This document shows positions 60,228-64,000 of a stretch of 64,000 nt of DNA, one piece after another (within the stretch, counting starts at the first letter, position 1; every line of letters starts with the position of its first letter). The DNA comes from Ophiodon elongatus. Taxonomy: Eukaryota > Chordata > Actinopteri > Perciformes > Hexagrammidae. The stretch is taken from positions 596,001 to 660,000 of the forward strand of contig JACSYO010001013.1 of the NCBI GenBank assembly GCA_016806645.1, given 5' to 3'. A program made the position numbers and the translations under genes. The notes beneath the pieces are model-generated. The model was given only the letters and a program-made list of their open reading frames with translations, made no database searches and was not told the origin of the DNA.

Positions 60228-63200
60228 CACAGCCACACACACACATCCACACACAGATAACCACAGTGTTCTGGTGCCTTACCACTGAGTCGACTATGAA
60301 GCTGCACGCTACTATCTCCATGCTGTCCACAATGTTACTGATGGGTTTACACTGGGCCACCTCGGAAGTCAACTGTCGGGGAAAAACACACCAGAAAAAA
60401 AACAAAGTATAGATTACAGTAAGATGATCGCTCCTCAATCTTCTTATTATAGACGTTGCATTTAAAACAAAGTGGCTTCTTGGACTGTTTAAATGAGCTT
60501 GTTACAATCAGAGAACTTCTAAAGCTTCCGTGATTTACTGAAACCTGAACATTAAAGCCCTGTTTATGCTCGACATTAACATACGTGTCTGAGGTGATCC
60601 GATCACAAGTGGACAGCTCTAACTAAGTCGGTTCACAACTGACATTTGCATGCGTCTCCAGATGCGTCTCGAGTGACCACTCGGGATCGCTTCTCTGCTC
60701 TATGTGCAAATAAACACGTGCATCATTTCCGTTTGCAAAGAACAAATGCATTGTTGTTTTTAAATGTCAGGAGGCAGCAATCCACTTCCCTGGCTCGTCT
60801 AGAAATCAAAACAATACAGACTGGGTCTATTTCTTTTGGGTTCTAGGCAAAACTAATTGTCCGAGACGTTTGAAGCCCTTGTCATGTGTCTCTGTGAGCT
60901 TTTAGAAAATTTCAAAAGTCGTGGACGAAGCCAGCGTACGTGATTTGAGAACTAATTGTAGATGAGAAAAAGGAAGCACAAAAGGAGAGCCGGGGCTTTG
61001 ATGACTTCTTTTGTTACGTCCTTGTCGGGACGCATCAGGGCACATAAGCGTTAAGCTGTGCGTTACAATGCCCATTCTACCAAACTATTTAGTATTCCCG
61101 AAAAATATTTAGTTTGTCCAAATACATAGTATGTCAACGCGGTATGTCAAAAATACCAGGATGTTCTACTACATATTGCAGTATTCAAGCCAGCATGCTT
61201 TTCTGGCTATTCTGACCCACAATCCTCTGTGCAGCAGATATATGAGCAAGAGGGTCAAAGTTTAAGGTGCCATGTTACATGGAAGTAGTCTGTCCCAATT
61301 TAATTCATACTGCATGCAACAGAACGTCCTTTGTAAAGGCAGCTGCACTTAAAGCTTATAAAAGATCTGTGGTCAAATGGGTCCCGGACCACATTGACGA
61401 GTGCCTTGAGTAATCAGACAGGACAAGTTGGATTTAAGACTGTTCCCTTATTTGACTTGTATGGTTGGTGTTTTGTCACTGTGTCACATTTTAAAGATTC
61501 ATGAAACCCCACTTCCCATGTCTAAGCATTTTTAAGACTTTTGAAAGATTGATTTAAAACATTTCAGACCAATTATGGCCTTTACGGCTTTTTAAGGAAC
61601 TGTGGGAACTCTGTCAGATCACAATGCGCCTTGGAGGTCGTTTACACTTGTAGTTAGCGATGTTCACTCGTGATCCGATTGCCCCAAAACGCTTTTTAGA
61701 ACCAAGAGTCAACAAGGTGCCTGTTGACTTGTTGACTCTTGAGAGTGCAGCTCGATTGCTGACAGTTTCACTGTTCTCTCACTATAATCAAGTATAAATC
61801 CAACACTAAAGGAACACTTTGAGTTTGAGTTCTCAACTCTTCCCTTCTCTATTGTGAATTATCAACCCCGTAAACGTTAAAAGGAGACATCAATACTTTA
61901 CATTATAGAAAACTGGCGGTATACTCACCGAGTGCCTAACCCATTGTGTATACTGTTTGAAGTATCCCACCAAGTTTTCTGTGTAGCCTTTTGTTTCCTA
62001 GACGCCAACAGAGAGGAAAACATGTCAGCAAATGTGTGATGGCCGTCTGTTGAGGGTTAGTGTGGATTCTTAAGGTAAGATAACTTCCTGAGTAATTTCA
62101 TACAGTCAAGAAAAGAGTAACTTAAAGTTGCTCTTATGTTACTGGTTGTAATACAATAAGTTGCTGTTCTGTGGTTTTTAAAAATATCTGGTTTAAATCA
62201 GAGAAAATTGAAGAAAACAAGTTTTTAGATGAATATCGTCGCCTCATATCTGATTGACCGATGTGAAGCAACAACTGTTTCAAGAAATAAAACGAAGATG
62301 TATCCGCGTGTGCACGGTTCACATATCACTCATACAATGCAGTTTGTTGTAATTATCTTTTTAATACCTGTTTCACCACATGGGAGGCGTTATGAGTGAT
62401 GAGGTACTCTGCTGCATCGATGGCACTCAGGATATTCGTGACCTTGACCTAAAAGACACAGACGGAGAACGAGTATTAATTTCCACTTATGACACAATTA
62501 GGCAAGCAAGTGTAAATAGTTTGTTTATGTTCAGCTGACAATACAGAAGTTAATATGACGTTTTTGTGCATGGTTTGATAAGTAGATCTGTAATACAGGT
62601 GAAGCTGGTGTTTTGTTTGCTTCCTCACCGGCAGGTCGTTGGACATTCTCTGCAGCTGCTTGATGCTCTGGGTCAGTGTACTCTGTGAGGAGACAAAAAC
62701 ACAAACTGTGACCAAAACAAACCAGAACTGCGTCTGTAAATGACCTACTAACAAAGACGCCATCACGTCACGTCACCGCTGTCACAACATTAACGACACT
62801 GCTATGACAAACACGCAACAAGGACACTGTCATGGTGCGATATATTAACAGTGGCTTACCCGCGCTCTGACATATTTCTGTCACCATTTACCAAACAAAA
62901 AAGAAGAAGAGAGAGTATGAGTAAAGAGAGCGGCTCACAAAGAAATAAATTATACTTCCATTTTGTTTGTTCTCAAACTTGTGATCTGATTATTTACTTT
63001 CTTTAAATGTGATTTTTATGTTATCTATCTTAATAAGGAAATAAGGTACATTGATGTTGTTGCATATTATCTGCAAATATCTATATCAGCTGTTACAACA
63101 AGCCCTAAGATTAACCTGAAAAAAATCACAAATGTTGTTTTCTCCAAGATGCTGCACAAGATTGTTCCAGTTATTAGGAAGTGGAGTCTCATAAAGTAGT

Positions 63201-63436
63201 ATACTTAGCAGTATAGTCGTATACATTTACTTTGTCAGTAGAAGGAAGGTGTTTTTTGGACATTGGAGCAGATCTGTGTGTATTTGCTTGTGCATATGTA
63301 TGAAGTGAAGGTGTTTAATGTGTTTGATGCGAGAGGGGATTACCATTGCTTGCTCCATAGGAACCACCTGATCTCTGTGAATCTGTCTGATGCTGCTGGC
63401 GTGTCCTTTCAGTGCGTTCTCCAGAGCACCACGTGG
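58827..63436 (-). CDS. prom1: Prominin-1 (CD133), C-terminal exons (partial, 5' end off right edge)
   Basis: A five-transmembrane cholesterol-binding protein of microvilli and photoreceptor disc evaginations. Coding exons in transcript order: 63344-63436, 62860-62877 (18-nt microexon), 62629-62682, 62368-62448, 61929-61997, 60283-60372, 58827-58942. All have GT/AG borders, and all but the last are in phase 0. 173 residues are visible. They cover the end of the second extracellular loop (LQRMSNDLP, VTNILSAIDAAEYLITHNAS with an N-glycosylation sequon, YFKQYTQWVRHS, SEVAQCKPISN) and the fifth transmembrane segment (TFWFGLGGCCILLIPSIIF). This leads into the hallmark IKLAKYYRRMDTEDVF (human VKLAKYYRRMDSEDVYDD). 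It follows fgfbp1-fgfbp2 in the human order and strand. The exons encoding the N-terminal four transmembrane segments lie beyond 64000. Cytoplasmic tail exons are listed separately. Confidence 0.95.
58943..60282 (-). other. prom1: prom1 intron before the TM5 exon
   Basis: It holds a diverged copy of the TACTTGAGTATTTCC-family repeat (about 59090-59480, ending GTTGTTACTTTCCACCATTG). A fragment ending AATTATTAGTTGCAGCCCT (59595-59613) looks like a terminus of the MITE family seen at 7893 and 37630. A (CA)n tract lies at 60180-60244. Confidence 0.55.
60180..60244. repeat. (CA)n microsatellite downstream of a prom1 donor
   Basis: About 30 CA units with a few interruptions. On the minus strand it is a TG tract starting about 40 bases past the donor of coding exon 60283-60372. 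Confidence 0.95.
60373..61928 (-). other. prom1: prom1 intron, nothing further seen
   Basis: 1.6 kb between coding exons 61929-61997 and 60283-60372. No exon, RNA gene or repeat family that I can name. Confidence 0.5.
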
Positions 63437-64000
63437 CTGGAAACAAACAAACACACACACACAAAGAGCAGAGGATGCAGCAGTTTGTTGCAGTTAAATC
63501 TTGAGGACAATCAGGTAATGACTAGCAATGCAATGATTTATTATGCCCTCCTTCTTTAGAAATACATGCACACACTAATCCCTGTGTGGTATGTCCCGTG
63601 TGCCTTTAAATGGCACAGTTCTTGTACTATGTACTATGCATGTGCCATAAATGTGTGTGTTCAGGGTGAATGGGCAGCTTGTTCAGACCAAGTGAGCATG
63701 AAGCGACATTTTTCCAGAGGCTGTCCAACTGTGTATTTGGGTTTGTTGGTTTAAGAATATTTCTTCAACATGTCAATATTAAATCAAGATTTTTTAAAAA
63801 TAACAGACATTAGTAATAGCCATTAGAATCTCTAAAGTCAACTCCCTGGGTCCAAATACTTTCACAAACACTTTAGCATCATAAGTTGAACCTAGATGTG
63901 ACAGATCACTGCAGCTGGAGAATATAAAAACTGATTGAATCTTAGTCACTCTATGCTGTTACTTTTTTTTACTACTTGCGTAACAGTCCAAAGCAATGTG
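63437..64000 (-). other. prom1: prom1 intron to the right edge
   Basis: Intronic sequence upstream of the first visible prom1 exon; nothing further recognised. Confidence 0.5.

Overview
This is a 64 kb stretch of a ray-finned fish chromosome, most likely from a spiny-rayed (percomorph) teleost. The reasons are: split genes with consensus GT/AG introns, very dense (CA)n/(TG)n microsatellites, and many diverged copies of repeat families that I recognise from percomorph genomes. No bacterial, plasmid or phage features are present. All exon boundaries below were read by eye from splice signals, checked for reading-phase continuity, and compared with remembered vertebrate protein families. No database search was run.

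Layout. (1) 1-15.3 kb, minus strand: the 5' half of limch1 (14 coding exons, calponin-homology domain followed by repeated RKDD-x-ARR segments), cut by the left window edge. (2) 16.5-21.7 kb, minus: a complete uchl1 (9 coding exons, 220 aa, catalytic Gln/Cys/His/Asp all present). (3) 26.2-35.5 kb, plus: a complete annexin A5 gene (12 coding exons, 314 aa, four annexin repeats). A decayed copy of one of its exons lies about 1.1 kb downstream. (4) 36.7-45 kb: gene-poor sequence with repeats and a perfect 18-bp inverted repeat. (5) 45.1-46.3 kb, minus: fgfbp1, with a tandem 8-residue repeat. (6) 47.7 kb, plus: an unassigned exon-like open segment. (7) 51.6-52.4 kb, minus: fgfbp2, with a probable spliced 3' UTR. 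(8) 56.4-64 kb, minus: the 3' end of prom1 (fifth transmembrane segment and alternative cytoplasmic tail exons), cut by the right edge.

The genes do not form an operon or a shared pathway. Their order is informative as conserved synteny. UCHL1-LIMCH1 are neighbours in the same orientation on human 4p13. FGFBP1-FGFBP2-PROM1 are neighbours in the same orientation on 4p15. ANXA5 is on human 4q. Here all of them sit within 64 kb.

The most useful second-look items are the annexin exon relic, the perfect inverted repeat, the orphan exon-like ORF, a tryptophan-free annexin A5, a UCHL1 lacking the C-terminal CaaX-like tetrapeptide, the phase-symmetric limch1 cassette exons, and splice donors abutting or embedded in microsatellites. 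I saw no clear sign of an entirely new kind of system.
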